64,000 bases of DNA from NCBI GenBank assembly GCA_017302505.1, contig JAFLDH010000003.1, positions 1 to 64,000 on the forward strand, given 5' to 3'. Below are positions 45,491 to 54,851 of the stretch, piece after piece. The notes under the pieces are model-generated. The model searched no databases. It saw only the letters and a list, made by a program, of their open reading frames with translations, and was not told the DNA's origin. The position numbers were made by a program, and so were the translations under genes. Origin of the DNA: Burkholderiales bacterium. Its GTDB lineage: Bacteria; Pseudomonadota; Gammaproteobacteria; Burkholderiales; Burkholderiaceae_C. Each line of letters begins with the position of its first letter. The first letter of the stretch is position 1.

Positions 45491-46567
45491 TCAGGGTCGT
45501 GCTTCGAGCACGAGGTTGGTCGGCGACTGCGCCACACGCCGCCAGCGGCTGAAGCCCCCGGCCGTGACCACGGCGCGCAGGCGCGCTTCCCCGGCCTGGG
45601 CGCCGAGCGCCACCTTGCCTTGCTTCGTCGCGCAGGGCACGCACATCAGCGTGGAGCCGGCGTAGAACGCGCGGCCGAATGGGTTCATGTTCTCTTCGGT
45701 CTGGTCGGCTGCATTGGGCTCGACGATCATCCAGATGCCGTCGGCCTTCAAGGTGGTGAGCACATGGGCTGAGGTTCCGATCGGATCTCCGAGGTCGTGG
45801 AGCGCGTCGAAGATCGTCACCAGGTCGAAGTCGCGGCCCGGGTAGTCGGCAGCGCTCGCCACCTCGAAGCGCACGCGGTCGGCCACGCCGGCCCGCTCGG
45901 CGCGCTCGCGCGCTACCTGGACCGAGCCTTCGTGGCTGTCGTAGCCAACGAAGCGGCTCTTCGGAAACGCTTGAGCCAACAGGATCGTCGCCGCGCCATG
46001 GCCGCAGCCGATGTCGGCCACCGAGGCCCCGGCTTCGAGCCGGGCCTGCGCGCCGTCGAGCGCCGGGATCCACGTCTGCAGCAGGTGCGCCAGGTAACCG
46101 CTGCGGTAGAAGCGCTCGCAGCCGTGGAACACCTGGTGGTGGTGTTCGTCCCAACCGATGCCTTCGCCGCTGCGGAACGCGCCTTCCAGCCGGTCGACGA
46201 TACGCACGGCGGCCAGCGCGATCTGGAACGCACCGACCATGAACGCCGGGCTGTCCTCCTGCGCCAGCATCGCCACCTGCTCGGGCGTCATTCGATAGCG
46301 GCCGCTGCGCGGAAGGTACTCGACGTACAGGCTTGCGGCGTTGGCGTTCAGCCACTCCTGCACGTAACGCTCGCTGGTGCCGGTCTTGCGCGCGAGCTCA
46401 TCAGGGCGCATCGCGCCGCCTTCGGCGAGCGCGCGGTACAGGCCCAGGCGATCGCCGAGTACGACGAGGCCGGCCTGCATCGTGGCGCTGAAGTCGACGA
46501 CAGCGCGGCCAAGCAGCGCCTGCAGCTTGTCCATGTCGGGTGCGGTGAGTGCAGCAGTTGTGCTCAT
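45491..46567 (-). CDS. SAM-dependent methyltransferase with N-terminal winged helix
   Basis: This 358-aa protein has residues about 10-90 as an O-methyltransferase-type winged-helix dimerisation domain (LGLYRALAEGGAMRPDELARKTGTSERYVQEWL). A Rossmann domain has motif I VADIGCGHGAATI and post-I FVGYDSHEGSV. It resembles the Rv2258c-like group of uncharacterised methyltransferases. The small-molecule substrate is unknown. ATG 46567 begins the family-typical N-terminus. Confidence 0.82.
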   Translation of the reverse strand: MSTTAALTAPDMDKLQALLGRAVVDFSATMQAGLVVLGDRLGLYRALAEGGAMRPDELARKTGTSERYVQEWLNANAASLYVEYLPRSGRYRMTPEQVAMLAQEDSPAFMVGAFQIALAAVRIVDRLEGAFRSGEGIGWDEHHHQVFHGCERFYRSGYLAHLLQTWIPALDGAQARLEAGASVADIGCGHGAATILLAQAFPKSRFVGYDSHEGSVQVARERAERAGVADRVRFEVASAADYPGRDFDLVTIFDALHDLGDPIGTSAHVLTTLKADGIWMIVEPNAADQTEENMNPFGRAFYAGSTLMCVPCATKQGKVALGAQAGEARLRAVVTAGGFSRWRRVAQSPTNLVLEARP

Positions 46568-46701
46568 GTTCGGGCTCCGTTACAGCGGGGCCAGCATCTC
46601 GACCCCATGGCTTCGCAGTGTGCGAAGCCGGGCCTGCGGAGTCATGAGCGCGCGATGAGCGTGAGATGAGCAGGACGTGAGTGTGCGCGGAACGGCCCGG
46701 C

Positions 46702-48618
46702 TCAGGGCGCCCGGTAGCGATAGCCGAAGCGCGGCACGGTCTCGATGCAGGCGGCGCGCACGCCGAGCTTCCGCCGCAGCGAGCGGATCACCACGTCGAT
46801 GACGTTGCTGCCGCCCTCGTAGCGGCTGCCCCAGACCTCGTCGAGCAGGTCCCCTCGCTTGCAGGCCTGGCCTGCGTGACGCACGAGGTGGCCCATCAAC
46901 TGGAACTCCAGCGCCGTCAGCCCGACCCGCTGGCCATCGACCTGCAGTTCGCGTGCCGCAGCGTCGAGCCGGACCGCGGGCACCCGCTCCTCGGCCACCG
47001 ACACTGCCACCAGCTGCGACAGCCAGCCATCCACCGAGCCCGGACCGAAGTCGAGCATCAGTGATGTGCGTGCGCGGCCGTCCGCGGTGATCGTGCACTC
47101 CGGGAGCTGGCGAAAACCCGCCTGCCGGAAGAAGTCGGCGAGCGACCCCTCGTCCAACACCGCGCAGTAGAGGCGTCTCAGCTTCGGGCGCAGTTCGACG
47201 TAGGCGCGCTTGAGGTCCATCGTCAGCGCCGCATCGGTGGCCGACAGCGCCTCGCCGCCCGAGGCACACAGCTTCGAGCGCAGCACTAGGACCCGCTCGC
47301 CGGCCTCCACCGGCTCGTCTTGCAGGTGCTGCTGCCAGGCGTTGCACAGCGGATCCCCGGCCCTCAGTGCCTTCGGGAGTGTTGACCATTCCGCGGCACA
47401 GAGGAAGCCGCTGACATCGTCGTGGGCGTCGCGCGTCACACGAAAGCTGGCGGGCATCGCATGCCACCAGCGGCGCAGCAGCGCCGACTCCTGCGGGCCG
47501 GCATGGCGCGTGGCGATGTCCATCACGGCTTCCTCGTCGCCGAGCTTCGCCGGCTCGACGGCCACCGGCTCGGTGCCGCTCGGGAAGAACACCTCGCGCA
47601 CCGAGGGCGCCTCGACGAGGTAGAGCAGATCGGCGGTGTAGCGCCACAGCTCGGCACGGCTGGCTGACAGGCTCTCGGTGTGCAGGGCCTGCCACGCGGC
47701 ACGGCGCGCGTCGCGATAACCCGCCGGGTCGATGGCCTTGAAGTGCGCAGCCAGCGCGTGGCGAGCCACGTCGTGGATCAGCAGCCCGTCGCCGGCCACG
47801 CTGCACATCGGCAGTGCCGCCAGGGCGTCGAGCAACGCGTGTGCGTCCGCGCCCGGCATCAGTGCGCGAAGCAATGAGATCGTCACGCGGCGCACCACCG
47901 CGGTCCGGTGCAGCGCACGCCGGACGATCGGATCGGCAACCTCGGCGTGCAGCATCTGCACCAGGGCATCCAGCACCGGCTGCAAGGAGCTTGCGCGGTC
48001 GCTGTGCCGCAAGCTTCCCTGCGTCAGACGCGCCGCGAGCCTCAGCGCCAGCGGGTGGCCTTGCGTGAAGCGGAACGCGACGGCCTGGTCGGCTTCGGGC
48101 ATGCACAACGACGAAAGCAGCCGGCGCGCCGCGGCTTCATCCAGCGCGCTGAGCGCCGTCGTGGCGTGAAGCGTGTTCGGCGCGTCGGCCAGCGCCCACT
48201 GAGGGACAGGCGCGTCGCGGCTCGCCACCAGCAGGCGCGTCGCGGCGGGCAAGGCCGGCACAAGCGTCTGGCGAAGCCAGGTGTCGATCTGGCGGCATCG
48301 CTCGAACGTGTCGAAGACGATCAGCGCGCCGCGCCGCAGCCGGGCCATGGATGCCAGCGTCTGCTCGGGCGTGTCGTCGCCCAGCTCCAGGGCATCGGCC
48401 AGCGCTTCGCACACGCCGCGCGGGCTCGGCTCGACGGACTGCCCGTCGAGCCAGGCGACGGCAGTGCCCTGGCCGAGTTCACGGGCCGCCAGCGCCCGGG
48501 CGACCTGTGTCTTGCCGATCCCGCCGATGCCGTGCAACCACCACACCTTGGCCGCGGGTGCTTGCACCCAGTCGGACATCTGGTCCAGCAGCCCTTCGCG
48601 GCCGAAGCAGGAGGTCAT
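46702..48618 (-). CDS. STAND-type ATPase with C-terminal OmpR-like DNA-binding domain
   Basis: This is a 638-aa regulator. Walker A GIGGIGKTQ lies near residue 37 and a Walker B-like LIVFDTFERC near 110, followed by NB-ARC/winged-helix-like and helical repeat regions. The last 95 residues are a Trans_reg_C winged helix (LTALEFQLMGHLVRHAGQACKRGDLLDEVW...VIDVVIRSLRRKL...VPRFGYRY). The order ATPase then OmpR-type domain is opposite to AfsR/SARP regulators, which carry the DNA-binding domain first. ATG 48618 is chosen because upstream residues are shadow sequence. It follows the racemase-like gene by 31 nt. Confidence 0.8.
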   Translation of the reverse strand: MTSCFGREGLLDQMSDWVQAPAAKVWWLHGIGGIGKTQVARALAARELGQGTAVAWLDGQSVEPSPRGVCEALADALELGDDTPEQTLASMARLRRGALIVFDTFERCRQIDTWLRQTLVPALPAATRLLVASRDAPVPQWALADAPNTLHATTALSALDEAAARRLLSSLCMPEADQAVAFRFTQGHPLALRLAARLTQGSLRHSDRASSLQPVLDALVQMLHAEVADPIVRRALHRTAVVRRVTISLLRALMPGADAHALLDALAALPMCSVAGDGLLIHDVARHALAAHFKAIDPAGYRDARRAAWQALHTESLSASRAELWRYTADLLYLVEAPSVREVFFPSGTEPVAVEPAKLGDEEAVMDIATRHAGPQESALLRRWWHAMPASFRVTRDAHDDVSGFLCAAEWSTLPKALRAGDPLCNAWQQHLQDEPVEAGERVLVLRSKLCASGGEALSATDAALTMDLKRAYVELRPKLRRLYCAVLDEGSLADFFRQAGFRQLPECTITADGRARTSLMLDFGPGSVDGWLSQLVAVSVAEERVPAVRLDAAARELQVDGQRVGLTALEFQLMGHLVRHAGQACKRGDLLDEVWGSRYEGGSNVIDVVIRSLRRKLGVRAACIETVPRFGYRYRAP

Positions 48619-48649
48619 CGCGGCACCTGCATCGCTCGCGCAGGCACCG

Positions 48650-49339
48650 TCAGGAGTACGCCAGCAGCCAGCGCTGCACGGTGGCCGAGGCCAGACACGC
48701 CTCGCTGTCGACGACACGGTCCGCGAGGCCGTGACGGCGGGCCGAGGCGCAGAGTTCGAAACTCGCCAAGAGCGTGGTGTCTGCACCCGCCACCTCACCG
48801 GCGTGGAACACCTGCTGCCAGAGCGCAAGACACCGCTCTTCCTGTGACGGGTCGCGTGCCGCGGCGAGCAGCGCGTCGACGATGTCCTGCATGGCGCTTT
48901 CGACGCAGCAGTGCCCTGCGGCCGCCAGGGCGCGCTGGAACACACCCGACTCGATCGTTGCGCGTGTGGCGACCAGCGCGACGCGCCGACTTGGCCCTGC
49001 CATCTGAGCGATCGCCATGGAGACTGTGTCCAGAATCGGTACCCGCACCTCGGTTTTGAGCCGGTGCTGGTCGGCTTGAAACGAATCGCAGGCCAACGCG
49101 ATGAAGTCGACCTTTGCGGCGTCAAGCGCGCGCAAACCTTCGATCGCAGCCGGCGCTGCTGGTTCACCGGATGGATCGGCATTGCCTAGCGCCGGTTCAG
49201 CACACACCAGCAGGCGCGGAAAGTCGGCAGCATGCCTGGCGCCGTAGATGCGAACGCATGCGGATGTGATCTGGTCCAGAAACCGACCGCTCGCATGCGG
49301 CTGCGCGCCGCTGAGGATGCCGATGAGGGGTGCGCGCAT
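48650..49339 (-). CDS. Aspartate/glutamate racemase-family protein
   Basis: This 229-aa protein of the Asp/Glu/hydantoin racemase fold begins APLIGILSG. It has the first catalytic-type Cys region at FIALACDSFQ and a second one at AAAGHCCVES. The pattern VALVATRATIESGVFQRAL matches the family's second half. ATG 49339 starts at the first beta strand. It lies directly upstream of the STAND regulator and divergent from a thioesterase gene, so it may be co-transcribed with the regulator. Substrate unknown. Confidence 0.78.
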   Translation of the reverse strand: MRAPLIGILSGAQPHASGRFLDQITSACVRIYGARHAADFPRLLVCAEPALGNADPSGEPAAPAAIEGLRALDAAKVDFIALACDSFQADQHRLKTEVRVPILDTVSMAIAQMAGPSRRVALVATRATIESGVFQRALAAAGHCCVESAMQDIVDALLAAARDPSQEERCLALWQQVFHAGEVAGADTTLLASFELCASARRHGLADRVVDSEACLASATVQRWLLAYS

Positions 49340-49522
49340 CGCAGGCTCTCCGTGAGTGAGCGACGATGCTCCTCGACCGGCGTCCCCCGGGCGTCCTCCG
49401 GCAGGCGACCTGGCCAACTTCCCTCGCGCACGTCGCGGCCCTTGAACGACAGCGGCTGGCCGAGGACGCGCAGCGGACGCCTGGATGCGAAGCTGCGAGG
49501 CCGTTCTTCAGGGGGCCACCGC

Positions 49523-49966
49523 ATGACCGCTGCCATCGAAACCTACCGGGGATTCGTCTATCCATGGACGATTGACCACGTCGGTCACATGAACGTCCAG
49601 TCGTACACAGCGCGCTTCGACGAGGCCTCGTGGCAGTTCCTCGCGCACCTCGGGCTCACGCCTTCGTTCCTGCGCGACAACCGGCGCGGTCTCGTGGCGC
49701 TGGATCAGCGCAGCCGGTACCAGGAGGAGGTGCTCGCCGGCAGCCTGCTGGACATCCGCACCACGCTGCTGGAGGCTAAGACGAAGACCTTGCGGTACCG
49801 CCATGCCATGCGCAACAGCGAGACGGGCCGCGAGGTCGCGACCATGGAGCTGGTGGTTGCCTACCTCGACACGGATGCTCGCAAAGCCACCGCGATGCCG
49901 GACTTCGTCGCGGCGCGCGCCGCCGACCTGATGAGTGCCGGAGAGCCCGCATGCAAAGACAGCTGA
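49523..49966 (+). CDS. Acyl-CoA thioesterase, hotdog (4HBT) fold
   Basis: This 147-aa protein begins with the 4HBT signature WTIDHVGHMNVQSYTARFDEA (catalytic Asp and His region), then a central helix and the strands typical of YbgC-like thioesterases. AGGGGG lies ahead of ATG 49523. It overlaps the next small gene by 16 nt. Likely hydrolyses a cytoplasmic acyl-CoA; chain length preference is unknown. Confidence 0.82.
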   Translation: MTAAIETYRGFVYPWTIDHVGHMNVQSYTARFDEASWQFLAHLGLTPSFLRDNRRGLVALDQRSRYQEEVLAGSLLDIRTTLLEAKTKTLRYRHAMRNSETGREVATMELVVAYLDTDARKATAMPDFVAARAADLMSAGEPACKDS

Positions 49967-50274
49967 TTCGTGTGCCTATCATCGCCGGGACCGAGCCGCG
50001 CCTGAGGGCGTGGATTCAAGGCCTGGACAAGCGCCGCGACGCACTCGGCCAGGTGCTGCAGGCCGAAGGCCTGGAGGTGGAGGTGGTGGCCCTCGATCGT
50101 TCGGGAGCCGGGGCCGCCTTGTTGATCTACACGAGCGGGCCCGACCTCGCCGCTTCCAGCGCGGCGTTCGCGAACTCGCAGCATCCGGTGGATGTCGAGT
50201 TCAAGCAACTTATGGGCGAGTGCCTGGCACTGGATCAAGCACGTGTGGTCGAGGTGCTGCTGTCATGGCCGTGA
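49951..50274 (+). CDS. DUF6176-like small protein
   Basis: This 107-aa protein has an alpha/beta pattern: IRVPIIAGTEPRLRAWIQGL, a helix, VEVVALDRSGAGAALLIYTSG, a helix, and a final helix with ECLALDQA. I associate this with DUF6176, no function known. ATG 49951 lies inside the thioesterase gene, so the two are translationally coupled. Its 3' end overlaps convergently (12 nt) with the BTAD-hydrolase gene. Confidence 0.65.
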   Translation: MQRQLIRVPIIAGTEPRLRAWIQGLDKRRDALGQVLQAEGLEVEVVALDRSGAGAALLIYTSGPDLAASSAAFANSQHPVDVEFKQLMGECLALDQARVVEVLLSWP

Positions 50275-51981
50275 GTGGCGCTCGGCAGAGCTCGCGATGA
50301 AGGCCTCGACCCGATCGAGCACCGAACCCACGTCGCCGGCCCACAGGTTGTGGTCGTCGCCCGGAAGCATGGTGAGCCGAGCCCCCGGGATGTGCTGCGC
50401 GAGATAGCGTGGGATCTCCGGCCGGACCACGCGGTCGCCTTCGCGCTGCAGCACGAGCGTCGGAAAGCGCAGCTGGGCCAGGCGATGCCGCACGTCCATG
50501 CGGCTGGCCTCGCGCAACAGCGTCGGCAGGCTGTTGCGCGACATGGCCTGGCGCAGAAGGCGCGCCCACCATTCTTGGGCGACCGGGTCGCTGGCCTGCG
50601 ACGGCGCGAACTTCTCCAGGCTCGTGGCACCTCCCCAGCCCGACTGCAGGCGGGCGGCCCAGGTGTCGAACTGTTCGGCCGTAGGGGCCCAGGGGAAATC
50701 CGGTGACCAACAGCCCTTGGCGCTGGTGGCATAGAGCACCAGACCTTCGACCGCATCGGGGTGCGTCGCGGCGTACTCGATGGCGATCAGGCCCCCGGCC
50801 GAGTTGCCGAACAGCCAGAGCCTGTCCACGCCCAGCGTGCGCCGCACGGCGTCGAGGTCCTCCACGCCGGCCGGCACGGACTGGTCGAGCACAAGGCGCT
50901 CAGAGACGCCCGTGCCGCGCCGGTCCATCAGCACGACGCGGTAGCGCTGGGCCAGCCGGAGAAGGATCGAACGGATGGTCGGTTCTTCCCAGCTCACCTC
51001 GACGTGCGACCACAGCCCGAACAGGATGACGAGGGTCTGTGGCCCACTGCCCAGCTCCAGGTAGGCGACGGCGCCGTCGCTCGTATCCGCGAAAAGGATG
51101 CGAGGGGCGCCCGAAGGCGGCCGCTCGGTCAGGACGGGCGCGTCAGCGGCGGCCGCCCTGCGCGCCTCGGCATAGCTCAACTCGAAGGTGGGCGACGGCC
51201 GCACGCCAAGCTCGGACCGCAGCAGTTCGGCAAAGGCGAAGTAGCGCCCTTCCACCGCAGCGAGGTCACCCAGCTGCGCGAGCGCGGCCAGCAGCAGGGC
51301 GTGGCCCGAGTCGGCCAGAGGCTCCAGCGTCGTGAGCCTGGACGCCACCTCCTCGGCCAGCACCGCCTGGCCCACCGCCAGCAGCTGTTCCGCCGCCCGC
51401 TGGAGCGCGCGCGCGACGAGTTGCTGTTGCTCGGCCCGCCGTCGCGACAGCCAGGCATCGAAGGTCTCCACGCCGAGGTCGAAGCCGTCGAGGATCTGAT
51501 GGGCACCGGCAGCGAGCAACAGCTCCACTGACTCCCGGCTCTGGGGATGGATCGAATCAGCGACGAGTTGGCGTGCCGCGCGACGCACGCGCTCGACATC
51601 GGACGGCAACGAGGCCGCGCCGCCGGACAGCCACAGCGAATCGTGGTCGCCGGCAACGGCGTTCATCCCCAGGACCTGGTTGACCTCGTGTGCAAGCCGC
51701 CTCAGCCGCGCGCGGCCAATCTCCGCCGTGGCGTCCGGCCAGAGCAGGTCGATCAACTGCGCGCGCGCGACCTTGCGGCCAAACTCGGAGAGCAAGGCCA
51801 GCAGCGCCAGCCCGCGCTTGAGCTTGATCGCCACGGGCTGGCCATCCACGCGAACCTCCGGGTAACGCTGAATGCCGAGTTCGAGCGAGGGCATCTCATT
51901 GGCGCTGGCCATGGCATCCATCGCCCGCGACACGGCGACCGAGGGCGCGTCCAACTTCGCTGCGGTGACTGCGATCTTCAT
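50263..51981 (-). CDS. BTAD/winged-helix regulator fused to an alpha/beta hydrolase
   Basis: This is a 572-aa fusion. Residues about 30-110 form a winged helix (LALLALLSEFGRKVARAQLIDLLWPDA...RARLRRLAHEVNQVLG). About 140-280 form the BTAD helical domain (LLRSELGVRPSPTFELSYAEARR). About 300-565 form an alpha/beta hydrolase with the nucleophile elbow GNSAGG and a C-terminal GDDHNLW His. ATG 51981 overlaps the upstream acetyltransferase stop (ATGA). It may sense a ligand through the hydrolase part and regulate transcription; this is inference. Such fusions resemble adenylate-cyclase-like regulators with hydrolase domains. Confidence 0.8.
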   Translation of the reverse strand: MKIAVTAAKLDAPSVAVSRAMDAMASANEMPSLELGIQRYPEVRVDGQPVAIKLKRGLALLALLSEFGRKVARAQLIDLLWPDATAEIGRARLRRLAHEVNQVLGMNAVAGDHDSLWLSGGAASLPSDVERVRRAARQLVADSIHPQSRESVELLLAAGAHQILDGFDLGVETFDAWLSRRRAEQQQLVARALQRAAEQLLAVGQAVLAEEVASRLTTLEPLADSGHALLLAALAQLGDLAAVEGRYFAFAELLRSELGVRPSPTFELSYAEARRAAAADAPVLTERPPSGAPRILFADTSDGAVAYLELGSGPQTLVILFGLWSHVEVSWEEPTIRSILLRLAQRYRVVLMDRRGTGVSERLVLDQSVPAGVEDLDAVRRTLGVDRLWLFGNSAGGLIAIEYAATHPDAVEGLVLYATSAKGCWSPDFPWAPTAEQFDTWAARLQSGWGGATSLEKFAPSQASDPVAQEWWARLLRQAMSRNSLPTLLREASRMDVRHRLAQLRFPTLVLQREGDRVVRPEIPRYLAQHIPGARLTMLPGDDHNLWAGDVGSVLDRVEAFIASSAERHSRP

Positions 51982-52505
51982 CCCCGGGCCGCCCCTCGAC
52001 GTGCCGGCCTCACCAAGGCCCAGCGCTCGTGGTCACGCCAGCGGCCGCCGATCTTGAGGTAGGCCGCGGAGTAGCCCTCGCGCACGAAGCCGCAGCCGCG
52101 AACCAGTGCAATCGACGCCGCGTTGCCGGGCTGGATGTTGGCCTCGATGCGGTGCAGCCCGAGATCGCCGAACGCGATGCGCACGAGTTGCCACAACGCC
52201 TGCTTCATGTGCCCCTGCCCTTGCAGGGGTGCGAAGGCGCAGTAGCTGAGGTACCCGCTGCAGAACGGGCCGTGCACGATGTTCGTCAGGTACAGCGCTC
52301 CAACGAGTTGTTGCGACGTGCCGAGTTCTGCGACGAAGGCGTACGAGCCCGGCGCCTCGAAGCGGTCCAGGTGCTTGCCGAACGCAGCCGCCGTGCAGGG
52401 CGCGGTCAGCCACGGCCGATGCAGCCAGCGACTGCGGCGCGCGGCAGCGACGAAGGCTTCGGCGTCCGCGGCCCGGAGCGGGCGCAGAGTCAGCCGGCCT
52501 GCCAC
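51978..52505 (-). CDS. GNAT acetyltransferase, RimJ/RimL-like
   Basis: This 175-aa protein begins LTLRPLRAADAEAFV. It has the acetyl-CoA loop region GYLSYCAFAPLQGQGHMKQAL and the RimL-type ending LHRIEANIQPGNAASIALVRGCGFVREGYSAAYLKIGGRWRDHERWAL. GTG 52505 is used, with AAGGA upstream. It overlaps the EamA gene by 16 nt. Substrate could be a protein N-terminus or an antibiotic; unknown. Confidence 0.85.
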   Translation of the reverse strand: MAGRLTLRPLRAADAEAFVAAARRSRWLHRPWLTAPCTAAAFGKHLDRFEAPGSYAFVAELGTSQQLVGALYLTNIVHGPFCSGYLSYCAFAPLQGQGHMKQALWQLVRIAFGDLGLHRIEANIQPGNAASIALVRGCGFVREGYSAAYLKIGGRWRDHERWALVRPARRGAARG

Positions 52506-53446
52506 GACCGTTCCTTGCCCTGGGGGTGTGCGGCGCGCGGGCTGGTTGGCGCCACGCGAAGTTCCGCTCGCATCACCAGCGCCACGCCGCCGAGCGCCAG
52601 CACGAGGCCCATCCAGGCCGGGCCCGAGACCGACTCGCCCAGCACGGTGGCCGCGAGCACGCAGGCCACCACCGGCTCCAGCAGTGCCAGGGTCACGCCG
52701 GTGGCGGCCGAGATGTGGCGCAGCGCAAGGCCGAAAAGCAGGTACGACAAGCCGGCGGTGACCACGCCCACGTACAGCACGGCCAGCCAGTCGCTGCGCT
52801 CCAGCGTTGGCACACCGGCATCAGCCCACGCCCAGGGCAGTGCGACCGCGGCTGCGATCGTGAACGCGCGCAGCGTGACCTTCAGCGGGGGCACGGAGGC
52901 GCCGAGCCGTTGCGTCACCAGGGTGTACACGGCATAACAAAGGCCGGCCGCCAGACACAGCAGCACGCCCCAGGCGTTCACGTCAGCACCGTCGGTGTCC
53001 AGCAGTCCAGCCATCAGCGCGCCACCCAGCACGGCCAGGCCCGTTCCGATGCACCAGCTCGCGCCCGGCCGGCGACGGAGCAGCAGCGCCTGCAGCAGGC
53101 CGGTCCACAGGGGGCCGCTGCCCAGCGCAAGCGCCGTGCCGAGCGCAACGCCCGTGAGGTGGATGCCGGCGAAGAACGCGAGGTTGTAGCCGGCCATGCA
53201 CAGGCCGGCGAGCACGAAGCCCGAGTGGCTGGCCGCCGGCGCAGCCGCAGCACTCACGCGGGGGCTGGACAAGGCGGACAACACGGCGAAGAAGGCGGCT
53301 GCCAGAGCTAGACGCAGGGCGCCGAACCATGACGCCGCCAGGCTGGTGTCGGCCAGAGCTCGCGCGGTGCCGGTGGTGCCCCACAGGAAGGCGGCCAGCA
53401 GCACGAGCACGATGCCCAGATGGGGGCTGCGCAGTTGCGTGTCCAT
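52490..53446 (-). CDS. EamA/DMT-family inner-membrane transporter
   Basis: This 318-aa protein has ten hydrophobic segments arranged as two EamA repeats. Visible family marks are FLWGTTGTARALA in the first helix and TLALLEPVVACVLAATVLGE in the second repeat. It probably exports an amino acid or other metabolite. It lies 75 nt downstream of an AraC regulator in the same direction, which may control it. Confidence 0.85.
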   Translation of the reverse strand: MDTQLRSPHLGIVLVLLAAFLWGTTGTARALADTSLAASWFGALRLALAAAFFAVLSALSSPRVSAAAAPAASHSGFVLAGLCMAGYNLAFFAGIHLTGVALGTALALGSGPLWTGLLQALLLRRRPGASWCIGTGLAVLGGALMAGLLDTDGADVNAWGVLLCLAAGLCYAVYTLVTQRLGASVPPLKVTLRAFTIAAAVALPWAWADAGVPTLERSDWLAVLYVGVVTAGLSYLLFGLALRHISAATGVTLALLEPVVACVLAATVLGESVSGPAWMGLVLALGGVALVMRAELRVAPTSPRAAHPQGKERSWQAG

Positions 53447-53521
53447 GCCAGGGATGGTGCCCGGCGCCCTGGCGTCTACTGTCGAGAGACTCTCGTCCTC
53501 GGCGCGGTCCCGCTTCGTCCG

Positions 53522-54208
53522 TCAAGCCTCGCGGCGCAGCCCGCGTGCACCGACGCCGCAGTCGCGCCGAAGCGCGTAGGCCAGCGCGCTGGCCGAGGCG
53601 TAGCCCACCTGCAACGCCGTCGTCTCGAGAGGCCAGCCGTCCTTCAGCCGGCGCTGCGCGGCGCTCAGCCGCTTGCGGCGAACGTAGTCCATCGGGGTTT
53701 GGCCCGTCAGCTCGACGAAACGGGCGTGGAAGCGCTGCGCGCTGAGGTTGAAGAGCGCCGCCAGCCGCGACGTGGTCCACTGGAAGGCCAGGTCGGCGTC
53801 GAGCGCTTCATCGATGACATCGAGCCGGATCGGCCGGCGAAGCAAGCGAAGGCGCGCCGCGTCCAGTTCGTTCAGGATATCGATGGCATCGAGCGTGTCG
53901 GCGCGCTCGCGCCAGCGAAGCGGGAGCACGAAGCGCCGGCAGCGCTCCAAACCATCACTCGGCGGGCTGTCCAGCACCATCAACCGTGCCGGGGCGCTGG
54001 CGCGAAAACTGTGCATCGCACCGGCAGGCACGACGAGGCCGCAGGCCGCGTCAACGAAGTGCGCATGCCCGTCCACCTCCAGCTCCAGCAGGCCGGCCTG
54101 GCCGATGAGCACCTGCGCATGCTCGTGCGCATGCGCGTCGTACTCGCCGCGGTAGTGACGCGGGCCGAGGGCGGGAGCTGCCAAGCTGGCGGTACGCGAC
54201 GGGTCCAT
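53522..54208 (-). CDS. AraC-family transcriptional regulator
   Basis: This 228-aa protein has an N-terminal cupin (HAHEHAQVLIGQAGLLELEVDGHAHFVDAACGLVVPAGAMHSF) with His residues for ligand or metal. The AraC double HTH covers residues about 135-225: TTSRLAALFNLSAQRFHARFVELTGQTPMDYVRRKRL, then TTALQVGYASASALAYALRRDCG. ATG 54208. Adjacent to the exporter operon, its likely target. Confidence 0.88.
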   Translation of the reverse strand: MDPSRTASLAAPALGPRHYRGEYDAHAHEHAQVLIGQAGLLELEVDGHAHFVDAACGLVVPAGAMHSFRASAPARLMVLDSPPSDGLERCRRFVLPLRWRERADTLDAIDILNELDAARLRLLRRPIRLDVIDEALDADLAFQWTTSRLAALFNLSAQRFHARFVELTGQTPMDYVRRKRLSAAQRRLKDGWPLETTALQVGYASASALAYALRRDCGVGARGLRREA

Positions 54209-54338
54209 GTCAACACTTTAGGCCGACCGGCCCACGCCGATCAAGCATGACGGCAAAAGGGCATGACCCGCCGTGTTCTGGGCCGGGTGAGGCGCAGGGT
54301 GCGAGCAGGTGTCACCGTCTGCCCCGCCCGGTTCAGTC

Positions 54339-54851
54339 TCACGCTTTCGCCGCGTCCGGGGCACGGCGCACGACCCAGTTGAACGTGGCCTTGGCGACGA
54401 CCTCGTCCTTCGCACCGCGGGCGCAGACGTCGATGGCCACCTCGACGCGGCCCGCGGCCTCCAGTGCTTGCAGGACTGGCTCGATCTCGTCGACCACGGT
54501 GGCCTGCGCGTGCAGGGCGCCGCGCGCCGCCTTCAGATAGTCGATCGTGGCGTCGCGCACCACGAAGCGCACCTGCATCACCACCGGCGCCAGCACCGCC
54601 ACCAACGCCGCTCCGGATGCCGCTTCGCAGGCCGTGAACACCGCCCCTGCGTGGAACGTACCGACATGGTTGAGCAGCTCCGGCTTCTCGACCAGCAGGG
54701 TCCGCGCGCGGCCAGCCTGCATCTCCTCGACCGAGACCCCCAGATGACGAGCGAAAGGAACGGTGCGGCTGATCTGTGTGCGGAGGATGTCGAGCATGAG
54801 CCGGGGTCGCAGGCGGTGCGTCCACGCGATGAGAGGTTGCAGGACGCGCAT
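54339..54851 (-). CDS. DUF4442/PaaI-like hotdog thioesterase
   Basis: This 170-aa protein has GRARTLLVEKPELLNHVGTFHAGAVFTACEAASGAA, which matches the hotdog active-site helix with Asn, His and Glu of PaaI-like and DUF4442 proteins. It then has the conserved strand YLKAARG and a final FNWVVRR. ATG 54851 is selected; the upstream extension is divergent sequence from the peroxiredoxin side. Probably an acyl-CoA or aromatic-CoA thioesterase. Confidence 0.75.
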   Translation of the reverse strand: MRVLQPLIAWTHRLRPRLMLDILRTQISRTVPFARHLGVSVEEMQAGRARTLLVEKPELLNHVGTFHAGAVFTACEAASGAALVAVLAPVVMQVRFVVRDATIDYLKAARGALHAQATVVDEIEPVLQALEAAGRVEVAIDVCARGAKDEVVAKATFNWVVRRAPDAAKA

